Assembly: GCA_023231105.1 (NCBI GenBank)
Contig: JALNWB010000030.1
Coordinates: forward strand, 1 to 28,255
Length of the DNA stretch: 28,255 bases
Direction of reading: 5' to 3'
Source of the DNA: Ignavibacteriaceae bacterium
Lineage (GTDB): Bacteria > Bacteroidota > Ignavibacteria > Ignavibacteriales > Ignavibacteriaceae
The notes under the pieces were generated by a model that was not told where the DNA came from, did no database searches, and worked only from the letters and a program-made list of their open reading frames with translations. Position 1 is the stretch's first letter. The number at the start of each line of letters is the position of its first letter. The translations under genes were made by a program, and so were the position numbers. Of the stretch, positions 15,194 to 23,501 are shown piece by piece.

Positions 15194-16633
15194 ATGAAGT
15201 TTTTATATTTTTTATTACTAACCTTATTACCGGTGATTGGTATGAGTCAAGAAATATCTTTTGCGCATAACCTTTACAATACTTACGAAAGTTATCGCGA
15301 ACCGTCATTGAACTGCCGTAGAATAAATCACGGGAATATTCTGCCGCTTATTGAAAAACTGCGGCACAACTCAAAATTTGTTGTACATAAATTAGGAGAA
15401 TCGGTTGAAAAAAGAGAATTATTTTTAATAAAATTAGGAATAGGGAAAACAAAAATTTTTCTCTGGTCACAGATGCACGGAGATGAATCCACTGCAACCA
15501 TGGCGCTGTTTGATATATTCAACTTCTTTTCGGCTAATGATTTTCTGAATGAGATAAGAGAAAAAATCCTCCGGGAAACTACGCTTTATTTTCTGCCAAT
15601 GGTTAATCCCGACGGCGCGGAAGTTTTTCAAAGAAGAAACATTTTGGAAATTGATTTGAATAGAGACGCAAGCCGGTTGGTTACTCCCGAAGCAGATATT
15701 TTAATGAATACTTTTGACAGTCTGAATGCTGATTTCGGTTTTAATCTTCATGACCAGAACACGAGATATTCGGTTGGAAGAAATTATAAACAAGCTACTA
15801 TTTCTTTCTTGGCTCCGGCATTCAATGATAAAAAAGAAATGAATGAAAAAAGAGGACACGCAACAAAACTTATCGGAATGATGGATAAAGTTTTAAAGGA
15901 ATTTATTCCGGGACACGTTGCAAAATATTCTGACGATTATGAGCCGCGCGCCTTCGGAGATACTTTTCAAAAAAAGGGAACAAGTACAATTTTAATAGAG
16001 TCCGGCGGATGGAAAGATGACACTGAAAAACAATTTATCCGCAAAATAAATTTTATTGGTATGCTGGCGGCATTTCTTTCAATTGCAGATAAAACTTATA
16101 TGGAAATTCCGGCAAGTAATTACGAATCTATCCCGATGAACGATGAATATCTTTTTGATCTGCTTTTAAAAAACGTTACTGTTGAGGAGAAAGGTAGAAG
16201 TTTTCCGATCGATATTGCGATAAACAATGATGAGCAGAAATCAGATTCTGAAAAAGGATTTACGACTCTCAGTACCATTGAAGATATTGGAGATCTTTCA
16301 GGTTTTCATGGAATTGAGGAAATGGATTGTTCGGGTTTAACTTTAAAAGATGGGAAAGTTTATCCAAAAAAGATTGAGACCAATAATGAATTGGCGGCTA
16401 TCGATTTTCAAAAGCTTATAGAAGATGGGGTTTTATTTTTACCCGTTGAAAAAGAAGTACTCAGCTATAACGGCAAATCGGATTCACAAAAAAAGTTTCC
16501 CATTCGTTTAGTTGAAGCGACCGACTTTCATTTTCAGTTAAAGATTGGAGAGCGGCCTGCATTTTATCTTTTTAAAAATGACACTCCGAAATTTGTTGTG
16601 TTAAACGGTACGGTTATTCGTCTAAAAAGATAA
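15194..16633 (+). CDS. Secreted M14-family zinc carboxypeptidase
   Basis: This 479-residue peptidase has a signal peptide (residues 1-19, ending VIGMSQ). The M14 zinc site HGDE (His95, Glu98) lies in SQMHGDESTATMALFDI. The family stretch NPDGAE (138-143), the DLNRD motif (154-158) with the substrate-binding Arg, and the third zinc ligand His186 in FNLHDQ follow. The catalytic Glu is Glu269 in STILIESGGW. The last 170 residues form an extra domain that I do not recognise. M14 enzymes trim C-terminal residues of peptides or peptidoglycan stems, and this one is expected in the periplasm or outside. It stands alone between a divergent neighbour and the sigma factor gene. Confidence 0.92.
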   Translation: MKFLYFLLLTLLPVIGMSQEISFAHNLYNTYESYREPSLNCRRINHGNILPLIEKLRHNSKFVVHKLGESVEKRELFLIKLGIGKTKIFLWSQMHGDESTATMALFDIFNFFSANDFLNEIREKILRETTLYFLPMVNPDGAEVFQRRNILEIDLNRDASRLVTPEADILMNTFDSLNADFGFNLHDQNTRYSVGRNYKQATISFLAPAFNDKKEMNEKRGHATKLIGMMDKVLKEFIPGHVAKYSDDYEPRAFGDTFQKKGTSTILIESGGWKDDTEKQFIRKINFIGMLAAFLSIADKTYMEIPASNYESIPMNDEYLFDLLLKNVTVEEKGRSFPIDIAINNDEQKSDSEKGFTTLSTIEDIGDLSGFHGIEEMDCSGLTLKDGKVYPKKIETNNELAAIDFQKLIEDGVLFLPVEKEVLSYNGKSDSQKKFPIRLVEATDFHFQLKIGERPAFYLFKNDTPKFVVLNGTVIRLKR

Positions 16634-16748
16634 GTGGTAAATTCTAACCAGTAAAAAACCACCTTAAGTTTTGTAATGCAAAGTTATTTTCTTTTATTTT
16701 GAAGTTAAGATTAATATTAATAAAACAAGCAATTGACCCGATTAAAGA

Positions 16749-17315
16749 ATGAATAAATCCTCCGAATTTTACGAAGAGTTTAATAGAGAAGCCATCCCGC
16801 ATATGGATGCTTTGTTAAATTTTGCAATTCGGATGACGGGGAATGAGGATGACGCCAACGACCTGGTGCAAGAAACTTATCTTAGAGCATTTCGCTTTTT
16901 TGATAAATTTGAAAGAGGAACCAATTGTAAAGCATGGCTTTTCAGAATATTAAAAAATACCTTTATCAACTCTTACAGAAAACAGAAAAAAGAGCCGAAC
17001 AAAGTTGATTACGAGGATGTTGAAAATTTTTACGAAAACGTAAAACCATCAAATACCGACGATTCTCATCTTGAAAAAGAAATTTTCGATAATCTTTTAG
17101 ATGATGAAGTTTCCGAAGCAATAAAAAATCTTCCGGAAGATTTCAGAACCGTCGTTATCCTTTCCGATATTGAAGGATTTACCTATGACGAAATTGCAGA
17201 TTTTATTAATTGTCCGGTAGGCACTGTGCGTTCCCGTTTACACCGGGCAAGAAAAATGCTTTATTCAAAACTTTACAAATACGCAGACGATAAAGGGTAC
17301 ATTTCCAAAGGATAA
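16749..17315 (+). CDS. ECF-family RNA polymerase sigma factor (RpoE/SigR type)
   Basis: This 188-residue sigma-70 factor has region 2 (FAIRMTGNEDDANDLVQETYLRAFRFFDKFERG, then CKAWLFRILKNTFINSYRKQ) and region 4 (LPEDFRTVVILSDIEGFTYDEIADFINCPVGTVRSRLHRARKMLY) with the helix-turn-helix that reads the -35 element. No region 3 is present, as expected for the extracytoplasmic function group. A characterised counterpart in related bacteria would be a SigR- or RpoE-like stress sigma, but the target promoters cannot be read here. No anti-sigma gene lies beside it: downstream are 222 non-coding bases and the zinc-ribbon gene. It is separated from the peptidase gene by 115 bp. Confidence 0.95.
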   Translation: MNKSSEFYEEFNREAIPHMDALLNFAIRMTGNEDDANDLVQETYLRAFRFFDKFERGTNCKAWLFRILKNTFINSYRKQKKEPNKVDYEDVENFYENVKPSNTDDSHLEKEIFDNLLDDEVSEAIKNLPEDFRTVVILSDIEGFTYDEIADFINCPVGTVRSRLHRARKMLYSKLYKYADDKGYISKG

Positions 17316-17537
17316 TTTTTCAAGAGACTGCCGGTTAAGACATTCTTACTTTTCCTGCAGAGGAAGAATAGGTTTCCAGCCGGTTGAAAAATGCCAAATT
17401 TTGATAATAAATAAAAGAAATGGGAAGATTTTCTTTTTTTTCGATGCCATATTCAGTAATCACTACTTTGAAAGAATAATATTTTTGCAAATCCTTCGAT
17501 AAATCAATATATTTAGACACTTAATAAATAAGATTTT

Positions 17538-17915
17538 ATGGCAAAAGTTAAAAACATCGAAGCATTTTGCAAATTTTGCAATGCTATTACAAAAATGGAA
17601 CTTACGGGCGAGAAATTTTCTTCCGTAGAACACGAAGGAAAAGAATGGGCGAAGTGCAAAAAGTGCAAGCAAATTCTCCTTATTGAAACCGTTTCTATTG
17701 TGAGAGATTCGAAACATAAAATCGATCTAATTGTGCTTGAGAATTCAATTGATTATTCTCCCGAAAAAACTTTTAACGTTGGAGAAACTATTTACCATAA
17801 AACCTGGGATGATTTTGGAATTGTAACCTCCAAAACATCGCTATCTAATGGAAAAGGCTCAATCACGGTTGAATTTCAAAAATTAGGATTTAAAAAATTA
17901 CTTGAAACTCATTAA
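17538..17915 (+). CDS. Small zinc-ribbon / Tudor-like domain protein
   Basis: I do not recognise a named family for this 125-residue protein. Two CxxC pairs (Cys11/Cys14 and Cys40/Cys43, in FCKFCN and AKCKKCKQ) make a probable four-cysteine zinc ribbon. The C-terminal part, about 78-122, reads VGETIYHKTWDDFGIV... ITVEFQKLGFKKLLE, which resembles the small SH3/Tudor-like fold at the C-terminus of UvrD/PcrA helicases and in CarD-type RNA polymerase binders. That likeness is by pattern only. It is followed after 27 nt by rpsU and a shared terminator, so the two are probably one transcript. A role touching transcription or ribosomes is possible but unproven. Confidence 0.75.
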   Translation: MAKVKNIEAFCKFCNAITKMELTGEKFSSVEHEGKEWAKCKKCKQILLIETVSIVRDSKHKIDLIVLENSIDYSPEKTFNVGETIYHKTWDDFGIVTSKTSLSNGKGSITVEFQKLGFKKLLETH

Positions 17916-17930
17916 AGCTACCCGGGAATT

Positions 17931-17937
17931 GAGGTGA
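17931..17937 (+). promoter_or_regulatory. Ribosome-binding site that fixes the TTG start of rpsU
   Basis: GAGGTGA lies five bases before the TTG at 17943. This is one of the few strong Shine-Dalgarno sites in the window and supports the non-ATG start. No in-frame ATG exists before the conserved part of S21. Confidence 0.8.
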
Positions 17938-17942
17938 AATAA

Positions 17943-18134
17943 TTGGTAGGAATTACAATTTCAGAAAACGAATCAATTGATAAAGCTCTTAAAAGATTCA
18001 AAAAGAAATATGAACGTTCCGGCGTTCTAAAAGAATTCAAAAAGCGAACTTTTTTTGTTAAACCTTCGGTTAAAAAACGATTGGAAAAAATTAAAGCTAC
18101 TCGCCGAGCTCAACGAAATGATGATATGGATTAA
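17943..18134 (+). CDS. rpsU: 30S ribosomal protein S21
   Basis: This 63-residue basic protein fits the bS21 family, which is normally 55-71 residues. Visible marks are the N-terminal VGITISENESIDKALKRFKKKYERSGVL and the Arg/Lys-rich C-terminus FVKPSVKKRLEKIKATRRAQRN. S21 binds the 30S platform near the anti-Shine-Dalgarno end of 16S rRNA and helps start translation. The start is TTG behind a strong GAGGTGA. A perfect bidirectional terminator follows the stop, so rpsU is the last gene of the unit that begins with the zinc-ribbon gene. Confidence 0.95.
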   Translation: MVGITISENESIDKALKRFKKKYERSGVLKEFKKRTFFVKPSVKKRLEKIKATRRAQRNDDMD

Positions 18135-18136
18135 TA

Positions 18137-18174
18137 AAAAAAAGCCATCCTGATTAATCAGGATGGCTTTTTTT
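18137..18174. terminator. Perfect bidirectional rho-independent terminator
   Basis: AGCCATCCTGATT (18143-18155) and AATCAGGATGGCT (18156-18168) form a perfect 26-bp palindrome (11-bp stem with a TTAA loop), flanked by A-run and T-run. It can end rpsU on the plus strand and the LOG gene on the minus strand. Confidence 0.95.
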
Positions 18175-18187
18175 CTAATTAGTCAGT

Positions 18188-19003
18188 TCAACTCTTCTTC
18201 TTTAAATAATATTTTTCAAAATGTTTCACTACACAATCCAAAGCTTCTTGCGGCGTGTTGCAAAACGAAAATAAATTTAAGTCTTCTTTGCTGATCATTC
18301 CGCTTTCTACAAGCGCGTCAAAATTAATTAAGTTTTTCCAATACTTTTCATCATAAACGATAATCAGTAAATTCTTTTTAATTTTTCCCGTTTGCACCAA
18401 TGTAATCATTTCAAAAAATTCATCCATCGTTCCGAATCCACCCGGGAAAACTATGAGCGCTTTTGCAAGATAAGCGAACCAAAATTTTCGCATGAAGAAA
18501 TAGTGGAATTCAAAACTTAACTGTGGGGTAACATATTTGTTTACAAATTGTTCAAACGGAATTGAAATATTGAGACCGATAGAATACCCGCCGGCTTGTT
18601 TTGCCCCTTTGTTTGCAGCTTCCATAATTCCCGGACCGCCGCCGGTGCTAATAATAAAACGGTTGCTGTCTAATCCTAAATCCATAGACCATGCCGTTAT
18701 CGTTTTAGAAAGTTCAACTGCATCTTCATAATATTTGGACATATCGACATGTTGCTGTGCCGTACGAAGTTTTTGAACAAAATTAGGAGTGCTCTTAGGA
18801 TCGGAAGTTTTAATTTTGTTGTATTCTTTTAACGCTTCCTTTTTTGAACGAAGACGCGCCGAACCAAAAAAAACAATGGTATCTAAAATATTATATTTTC
18901 TGAAGCGGGCTGCCGGCTCTAAATATTCCGAGAGTATTCTTATAACCCTTGCGTCTGCGGAGTGAAGAAAATCTGATTTTTCGTAGGCTTTAAATTTTTC
19001 CAT
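18188..19003 (-). CDS. LOG-family Rossmann protein (TIGR00730, nucleotide phosphoribohydrolase-like)
   Basis: This 271-residue protein has the LOG signatures GGGPGIMEAA (121-130) and PGGFGTMDE (187-195), plus an N-terminal FFGSAR motif (45-50). LOG enzymes release the base from nucleoside 5'-monophosphates, and bacterial PpnN acts on AMP and GMP. The older name lysine decarboxylase is misleading. The protein is longer than plain LOG (about 190 residues): it has an N-terminal extension and an insertion between FFGSAR and GGGPG. The Arg and Glu of the catalytic region (MRKFWF, and the Glu of TMDEFFE) are present. It is divergent from the PBP4 gene over 86 bp and ends in the shared terminator. 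Confidence 0.9.
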   Translation of the reverse strand: MEKFKAYEKSDFLHSADARVIRILSEYLEPAARFRKYNILDTIVFFGSARLRSKKEALKEYNKIKTSDPKSTPNFVQKLRTAQQHVDMSKYYEDAVELSKTITAWSMDLGLDSNRFIISTGGGPGIMEAANKGAKQAGGYSIGLNISIPFEQFVNKYVTPQLSFEFHYFFMRKFWFAYLAKALIVFPGGFGTMDEFFEMITLVQTGKIKKNLLIIVYDEKYWKNLINFDALVESGMISKEDLNLFSFCNTPQEALDCVVKHFEKYYLKKKS

Positions 19004-19053
19004 AAAAGATTTTGATTAGTGAATAAAATTATGTTTATTATTTTTGTTTGTAA

Positions 19054-19059
19054 TATAAT
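19054..19059 (+). promoter_or_regulatory. Candidate -10 box upstream of the PBP4 gene
   Basis: TATAAT lies 31 bases before the GTG start, in the 86-bp gap between divergent genes. No good -35 hexamer is visible at 17 bases upstream, so this is only a weak suggestion. Confidence 0.25.
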
Positions 19060-19089
19060 CTATTTTCATTTTAATTTGAACTTTGACTT

Positions 19090-20349
19090 GTGAAAAAACT
19101 CATTCTAATTATAATAGTACTCGGCAACTTTCTTTCCGGTTCTGCACAAACAATTAAAGTGGAGATCGAAAATATTCTAAAGAAAGTCCCTCCGCAAGCG
19201 CGCTATGGTATTGTCGTCTTAAATCCGATGAAAGAGGATACGCTTTTTTCACACAATGCAAATGTGCCTCTCATCCCGGCTTCAAACACTAAATTGTTTA
19301 CTACTGCAGTTGCCGTTTATTTTTTAGGTCCCGACTATTCCATTTCAACTAAATTTTTTACCGACGCTAAAAATGTTGATAAAAGAAGATTGAATGGAAA
19401 TCTCTACATAAAAGGATATGGGAACGGATTATTCAGCGATACTGATCTCGATAAAATGATCGATGATCTAAAACGCAAGGGGATTACGGAAATAACCGGT
19501 AATGTTGTAGGAGACGATACTTTTTTTGATGATGTTTATTCAAGGCAAGACTGGATAGAAGATGAAACAAAAACCGTTTCATTGCCGCCGGTAAGCGCCT
19601 TAGTACTCAATAGAAATAAATACCTGGTAAAGAAAAAGATCCGTCGGAAAAAATATAAGTATGTAACTGAATTCTTTTCCGATCCGCCGCTGAAAATTGC
19701 TGAAATTGTTTTTAACAAATTAAAAGAGGCTTCGATCTCTGTTGACGGAATTTATAAAAAAGGAACAACTCCAAAATCAGCAAAAGAAATTGCCGATCAC
19801 TCAATCAAATTAAAAGATTATCTACAAACCGTAAATAAACGAAGTGATAACTTTTTAGCTGAATGTCTTTTTAAAATAATCGGAGCGGTCTCTTCCGGCA
19901 AAGAAGGTTCATCTTTTTATGCAGCCCAAACAATTAATAAATTTCTTTACGACAACGATATTCCATCAGACGGCACTAAAGTAGTTGACGGTTCAGGGCT
20001 TTCGAGAAACAACCAGGTTTCCGTTGGAGCTATTACCGGGTTATTGGAAAAAATCTATTTTGATATCCGGTATTTCGATACTTTTTATCATTCGCTTAGT
20101 ACGGCAGGAGAAGATGGAACGCTAAGACACCGGATGAAAAATGCAGGTTTCGATGTGAATTTTAGAGGAAAAACAGGAACACTTAACGGCGCTTCTTCAA
20201 TATCAGGTTATCTAAAATTAGATAACGGAGACGATCTCATTATCAGTATGATTTTTGAGTTCTCGAAAATGAATAACAATTATTATAGAGAAGTTGAGGA
20301 CGAAATAATTGAAAAGTTAGCCGGATTCAAGAATGAACCCGGCAAATAA
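19090..20349 (+). CDS. dacB: D-alanyl-D-alanine carboxypeptidase/endopeptidase, PBP4 (S13 family)
   Basis: This 419-residue penicillin-binding protein removes terminal D-Ala from, or cuts cross-links in, peptidoglycan. A signal peptide covers residues 1-19 (ending SGSAQ). The three active-site motifs are present: SNTK (65-68), SDN (252-254) and KTG (361-363), with the S13 signature DGTLRHR before the last. The large insertion between SxxK and SxN is typical of this family. The start is GTG at 19090, with no clear ribosome-binding site. It ends 2 bp before the convergent secG. It acts in the periplasm. Confidence 0.93.
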   Translation: MKKLILIIIVLGNFLSGSAQTIKVEIENILKKVPPQARYGIVVLNPMKEDTLFSHNANVPLIPASNTKLFTTAVAVYFLGPDYSISTKFFTDAKNVDKRRLNGNLYIKGYGNGLFSDTDLDKMIDDLKRKGITEITGNVVGDDTFFDDVYSRQDWIEDETKTVSLPPVSALVLNRNKYLVKKKIRRKKYKYVTEFFSDPPLKIAEIVFNKLKEASISVDGIYKKGTTPKSAKEIADHSIKLKDYLQTVNKRSDNFLAECLFKIIGAVSSGKEGSSFYAAQTINKFLYDNDIPSDGTKVVDGSGLSRNNQVSVGAITGLLEKIYFDIRYFDTFYHSLSTAGEDGTLRHRMKNAGFDVNFRGKTGTLNGASSISGYLKLDNGDDLIISMIFEFSKMNNNYYREVEDEIIEKLAGFKNEPGK

Positions 20350-20351
20350 TT

Positions 20352-20663
20352 TTAGCGCGGTAACGCCGGATTAGTTGGAACACTATGTCTTCCGCCCTGT
20401 TGAATAACACTATTTGTGTTATCATTTTTAGCTGTCGGCAGGAAAAACAAATTTACAACTATCGCTAGAACTACAAGCACCCCGGCAAGCCACCAGGTTG
20501 ATTTGCTTAAAAAGTCGGCTGTTCTTCTTGTTCCAAAAACAGAACCAACATTTGCACCGCCAAAAGTTCCGGCTAATCCTGAACCTTTGCTGGCTTGCAT
20601 GAGAATAATTATTATCAATAAAATTGATATAATAACTGAGATTCCAATTAAAACACTATACAT
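20352..20663 (-). CDS. secG: Preprotein translocase subunit SecG
   Basis: From the ATG at 20663 this is a 103-residue membrane protein with two hydrophobic segments (about 1-22 and 56-74) joined by the SecG loop QASKGSGLAGTFGGANVGSVFGTRR. SecG is an accessory part of the SecYEG channel. An in-frame GTG two codons upstream is less likely, since it falls within the ribosome-binding site AAGGTG that serves the ATG. The charged, Asn- and Pro-rich tail is poorly conserved. It lies 22 nt downstream of the tRNA on the same strand and may share its transcript. Confidence 0.95.
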   Translation of the reverse strand: MYSVLIGISVIISILLIIIILMQASKGSGLAGTFGGANVGSVFGTRRTADFLSKSTWWLAGVLVVLAIVVNLFFLPTAKNDNTNSVIQQGGRHSVPTNPALPR

Positions 20664-20685
20664 AAACACCTTTCTTCTGTATTAA

Positions 20686-20762
20686 TGGTAGCGGGAGAGG
20701 GATTCGAACCCCCGACACATGGATTATGATTCCATTGCTCTAACCTACTGAGCTACCCCGCC
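20686..20762 (-). tRNA. tRNA with anticodon CAT, probably elongator tRNA-Met
   Basis: The minus strand folds as a complete 77-nt cloverleaf with encoded CCA. Acceptor GGCGGGG pairs with TCCCGCT, D-arm GCTC/GAGC, anticodon stem ATGGA/TCCAT with loop ATCATAA, T-arm GGGGG TTCGAAT CCCTC and discriminator A. The initiator marks (unpaired first base, three G-C pairs below the anticodon loop) are absent. Elongator Met and TilS-modified Ile2 share this anticodon. The body looks more like Met, but Ile2 cannot be excluded by eye. Confidence 0.95.
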
Positions 20763-20867
20763 ATTGTTGTCAAAATGGCTTCCAAATATACAAAACATTA
20801 CAATTTTAGCAAAAATTATCGTATAATTCTTAAAATCTTTAAACCATTTTTTCGATTGGGATCATCT

Positions 20868-21605
20868 ATGGAATTTGACTTGCAAATTATTATTTCTCTA
20901 CTCACTTTAGTTTTGTTGGAAATTGTTCTCGGTATAGACAACATTGTTTTTATTTCCATTCTAACCGGAAAGCTTCCTGTTTCGATGCAGGAAAAAGCGC
21001 GGATCACCGGGCTTTCACTTGCTATGATTACGAGAATATTGCTTCTGCTTTCTCTTACACTTTTAATGAAATTAACTTATCCGTTATTCATCATTTTCGG
21101 AAATGAAATTTCCGGAAAAGACTTAATCGTAATTTGCGGTGGAATTTTTCTTCTAACAAAAAGTACGCGTGAAATTCATGAGAAACTTGAAGGAGAAGAA
21201 GGAGAAGAAAATTTCAGAATAAAATCATCGTTTGCCGGCGTGATAACACAAATTCTTTTGCTTGATATCGTCTTCTCACTTGATTCCGTAATAACCGCCA
21301 TCGGAATGGCAAATCAAATTTGGGTGATGGTAACAGCGGTTGTTGTTGCCGTAATTTTTATGCTTTTTCTCTCGGGAAAAATCAGCGCATTTGTAAATAA
21401 TCATCCAACGGTAAAAATGCTTGCGTTGAGTTTTTTACTTCTGATCGGAATAACTTTAATTGCCGAAGGATTTGATCAGCATATCCCCAAAGGATATATT
21501 TATTTTTCGATGGCGTTTTCTTTGTTTGTTGAAATGCTTAATCTAAAAGCGAAAGGGAGAAAAGTAATCCCGGTAAAACTTCGCAATCCGCTTATAAGTG
21601 AATAG
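20868..21605 (+). CDS. TerC-family integral membrane protein
   Basis: From the ATG at 20868 this is 245 residues with seven or so hydrophobic segments. It has the two TerC signatures with paired acidic residues in the membrane: LEIVLGIDNIVFISIL (about 17-32) and LLDIVFSLDSVITAIGM (131-147). An acidic cytoplasmic loop EKLEGEEGEE is at about 105-114. TerC proteins are linked to tellurite resistance and to metal (Mn2+) export associated with the secretion machinery. The substrate here is not known. An earlier in-frame ATG at 20775 would add a charged 31-residue tail immediately beside the tRNA and is less likely. Confidence 0.9.
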   Translation: MEFDLQIIISLLTLVLLEIVLGIDNIVFISILTGKLPVSMQEKARITGLSLAMITRILLLLSLTLLMKLTYPLFIIFGNEISGKDLIVICGGIFLLTKSTREIHEKLEGEEGEENFRIKSSFAGVITQILLLDIVFSLDSVITAIGMANQIWVMVTAVVVAVIFMLFLSGKISAFVNNHPTVKMLALSFLLLIGITLIAEGFDQHIPKGYIYFSMAFSLFVEMLNLKAKGRKVIPVKLRNPLISE

Positions 21606-21624
21606 AACAACGGATTATTTTACA

Positions 21625-21653
21625 TGTATCGCAGATTATAAATCTGTGATACA
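21625..21653. terminator. Hairpin between convergent terC and aldo/keto reductase genes
   Basis: TGTATCGCAGATT, loop ATA and AATCTGTGATACA make a 13-bp stem with one G-U pair. No strong T-run follows on either strand, so it may stall RNA polymerase or protect the 3' ends rather than be a classic terminator. Confidence 0.5.
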
Positions 21654-21657
21654 AAAT

Positions 21658-22653
21658 TTATCCTTTTTTGTAAGCATCCATTAAAAGTTCTAAATCGCTT
21701 GAATAATATGAATGAAGAAAATCAACATCTTCGGAGGTAAGCGGGGCAAATTCTTTTGCGTTTGCGATTGCTTGTGCTTCGGTGCGGATTCCCGGAATAA
21801 CTGTTGATACCGCCGGATGACTCAAAATAAATCCCATCGCAAAATCAACCGGTTTTACTCCTTTTGCGTTAGCTAATTCAAAAACTTTTTCAAGTTTATC
21901 GAGTGATAGATTCAGTAACTCCGGATTTAACCTATTGCTTCGATGATCATTTTTCGGAAAAACTTTTTCTCTTGAAAATTTCCCGGTGAGTAATCCAAAA
22001 TGAAGCGGAACACGAGCGATAATTCCGTAATTATTTTCAATTGCCAAAGGGAAAACTTCCCTTAAAGCGATTTGATTAACAATGCTGAAAGCTATTTGAA
22101 ACGTATGTCCAATCTGATGTTCAACAAAGAATTTTGCTTCCCGCTGCGGTTGAAATGTATTGAGCGAAATTCCCCAGTAACGAATTTTCCCTTCCAGCTG
22201 AAGCTGTTCCATCGCTTCAATACATTCGCCATGTTCTAAATGCTCTATGCGTGCGCTGTGCAATTGATAAACGTCAATGGCATCTTTTTTTAATCGCTTT
22301 AAACTTTTCTCGCATGCTTGTATAATATATTTCTTCGAATAATCTGTTCCGGCAGAACCATCGGGCATTAATGCATTGCCAACTTTTGTTGCAAGAATAA
22401 TGTCATTCCATTTTCCGTCAAAAACATTTCCGAGTAATTCTTCGCTGTGCCCGAGTCCGTAAAAATCTGCGGTATCAAAAAAATTTACGCCAAGTTCAAC
22501 CGCTTTTAAAATTGCTTTTTTCGAAATATCGTCATTCACTTCTCCCCAGCCGATTGGAACATCGCCCGCCATTAATGGTCCTCCAATTGCCCATGACCCG
22601 AAACCAATTTCAGAAACTAATAAATTTGTTTTCCCGAGTTTTCTATACTGCAT
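21658..22653 (-). CDS. Aldo/keto reductase
   Basis: This 331-residue NADPH-dependent oxidoreductase has a TIM-barrel fold. The catalytic tetrad is Asp60 and Tyr65 in FFDTADFYG, Lys90 in LATKVG, and His132 in DVYQLHSAR. The N-terminal MQYRKLGKTNLLVSEIGFGSW and C-terminal HPAVSTVIPGIRTEAQ, which binds the cofactor phosphate region, are typical. The physiological substrate is unknown. It begins 2 nt after the M48 protease gene and is the last gene of that operon. Confidence 0.93.
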   Translation of the reverse strand: MQYRKLGKTNLLVSEIGFGSWAIGGPLMAGDVPIGWGEVNDDISKKAILKAVELGVNFFDTADFYGLGHSEELLGNVFDGKWNDIILATKVGNALMPDGSAGTDYSKKYIIQACEKSLKRLKKDAIDVYQLHSARIEHLEHGECIEAMEQLQLEGKIRYWGISLNTFQPQREAKFFVEHQIGHTFQIAFSIVNQIALREVFPLAIENNYGIIARVPLHFGLLTGKFSREKVFPKNDHRSNRLNPELLNLSLDKLEKVFELANAKGVKPVDFAMGFILSHPAVSTVIPGIRTEAQAIANAKEFAPLTSEDVDFLHSYYSSDLELLMDAYKKG

Positions 22654-22655
22654 TC

Positions 22656-23501
22656 TTATTTAGGAAGTTTGTTTTTAATATTTGCTGCGTATTCATTTTT
22701 AAAAAGATTTGCATCATTCGACTTCCAATCTTTAATGGCGATGCCCGAACTTTGCAAACGTTCGTTGGTCTTAGCAATGCGATTTACGGGGTCGGGATGT
22801 GTTGAAAGAAATGTTGCCACTTTATTACTCTTTGAACCGATCAGCCCATCATCGCGCATTTCTTCAAAAAAGAATTTTACTGAACCGGGATAAAAGCGCG
22901 TGTCTTTCAAATAGTCAATCGAATATTTGTCGGCTTCATCTTCATCCGCTCTGCTGTTTGCTAAAAATGCAAGTCCAACAAAAAGATTTGAAGCAACTTC
23001 AGCAACTTTAGAAGGCTGACTTCCGAGAATCATTCCAACTAAAAATTCAACTCCGTAATATTTTGTCATTCGCTGCGTTGCATGTCTTCTTTCGGCATGA
23101 GCTATTTCGTGCCCTAAAACTCCGGCAAGAGCCGCTTCCGAATCAAGAAATTTTAATAATCCCGAATAGATATAAACGTTTCCACCCGGTAATGCAAAGG
23201 CGTTTAAAGTGTTGTCGTCGGCAATTAATTCTATCTTATAATCATAAACACTTCTCTTCGCAATTTTGGGTGACGTTAATATTTGCTGAAAAATACGTTG
23301 ATCGATATAACTTTTAATTGATGGGTCACCTCTAAAAACGGGGTATTCCTTTTGATTGTTTAACATCTCTGCTGAGACATCATGCCCAAGCTTTACATCC
23401 TCGGAATCGGAAAACATATTGAATCCGCCGCTGCCGCTGCATGAACTTATAATGACAACTGAAAAAAAGGATAAAAAAAGATTTATACTGTTCTTTTTCA
23501 T
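22656..23501 (-). CDS. M48-family zinc metalloprotease, lipoprotein
   Basis: This 281-residue peptidase has a lipoprotein signal peptide with lipobox ISSC (Cys21). The zinc site is HEIAH at 131-135 in VLGHEIAHAERRH, and the third ligand is a Glu in SRADEDEADKYSIDYL (about 184-198). The sequence NAFALPGGNVYIYSGLL is diagnostic for the BepA/YfgC-like group, which handles misassembled outer-membrane proteins. No TPR tail is present, unlike BepA. The start overlaps the obg stop by 3 nt (ATGA). Location at the periplasmic face of a membrane is inferred from the lipobox. Confidence 0.93.
   Translation of the reverse strand: MKKNSINLFLSFFSVVIISSCSGSGGFNMFSDSEDVKLGHDVSAEMLNNQKEYPVFRGDPSIKSYIDQRIFQQILTSPKIAKRSVYDYKIELIADDNTLNAFALPGGNVYIYSGLLKFLDSEAALAGVLGHEIAHAERRHATQRMTKYYGVEFLVGMILGSQPSKVAEVASNLFVGLAFLANSRADEDEADKYSIDYLKDTRFYPGSVKFFFEEMRDDGLIGSKSNKVATFLSTHPDPVNRIAKTNERLQSSGIAIKDWKSNDANLFKNEYAANIKNKLPK

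Noticed and set aside
17335..17520. A 61-codon minus-strand frame between the sigma factor and the zinc-ribbon gene
   Set aside because: It starts with GTG directly after an in-frame stop, has no ribosome-binding site and no recognisable motif. It could be a remnant, but nothing supports it as a gene or anti-sigma factor.
20775..20867. An N-terminal extension of TerC from an upstream ATG
   Set aside because: It begins 12 bases from the tRNA gene, is basic and unlike TerC, and the ATG at 20868 gives the usual N-terminus.
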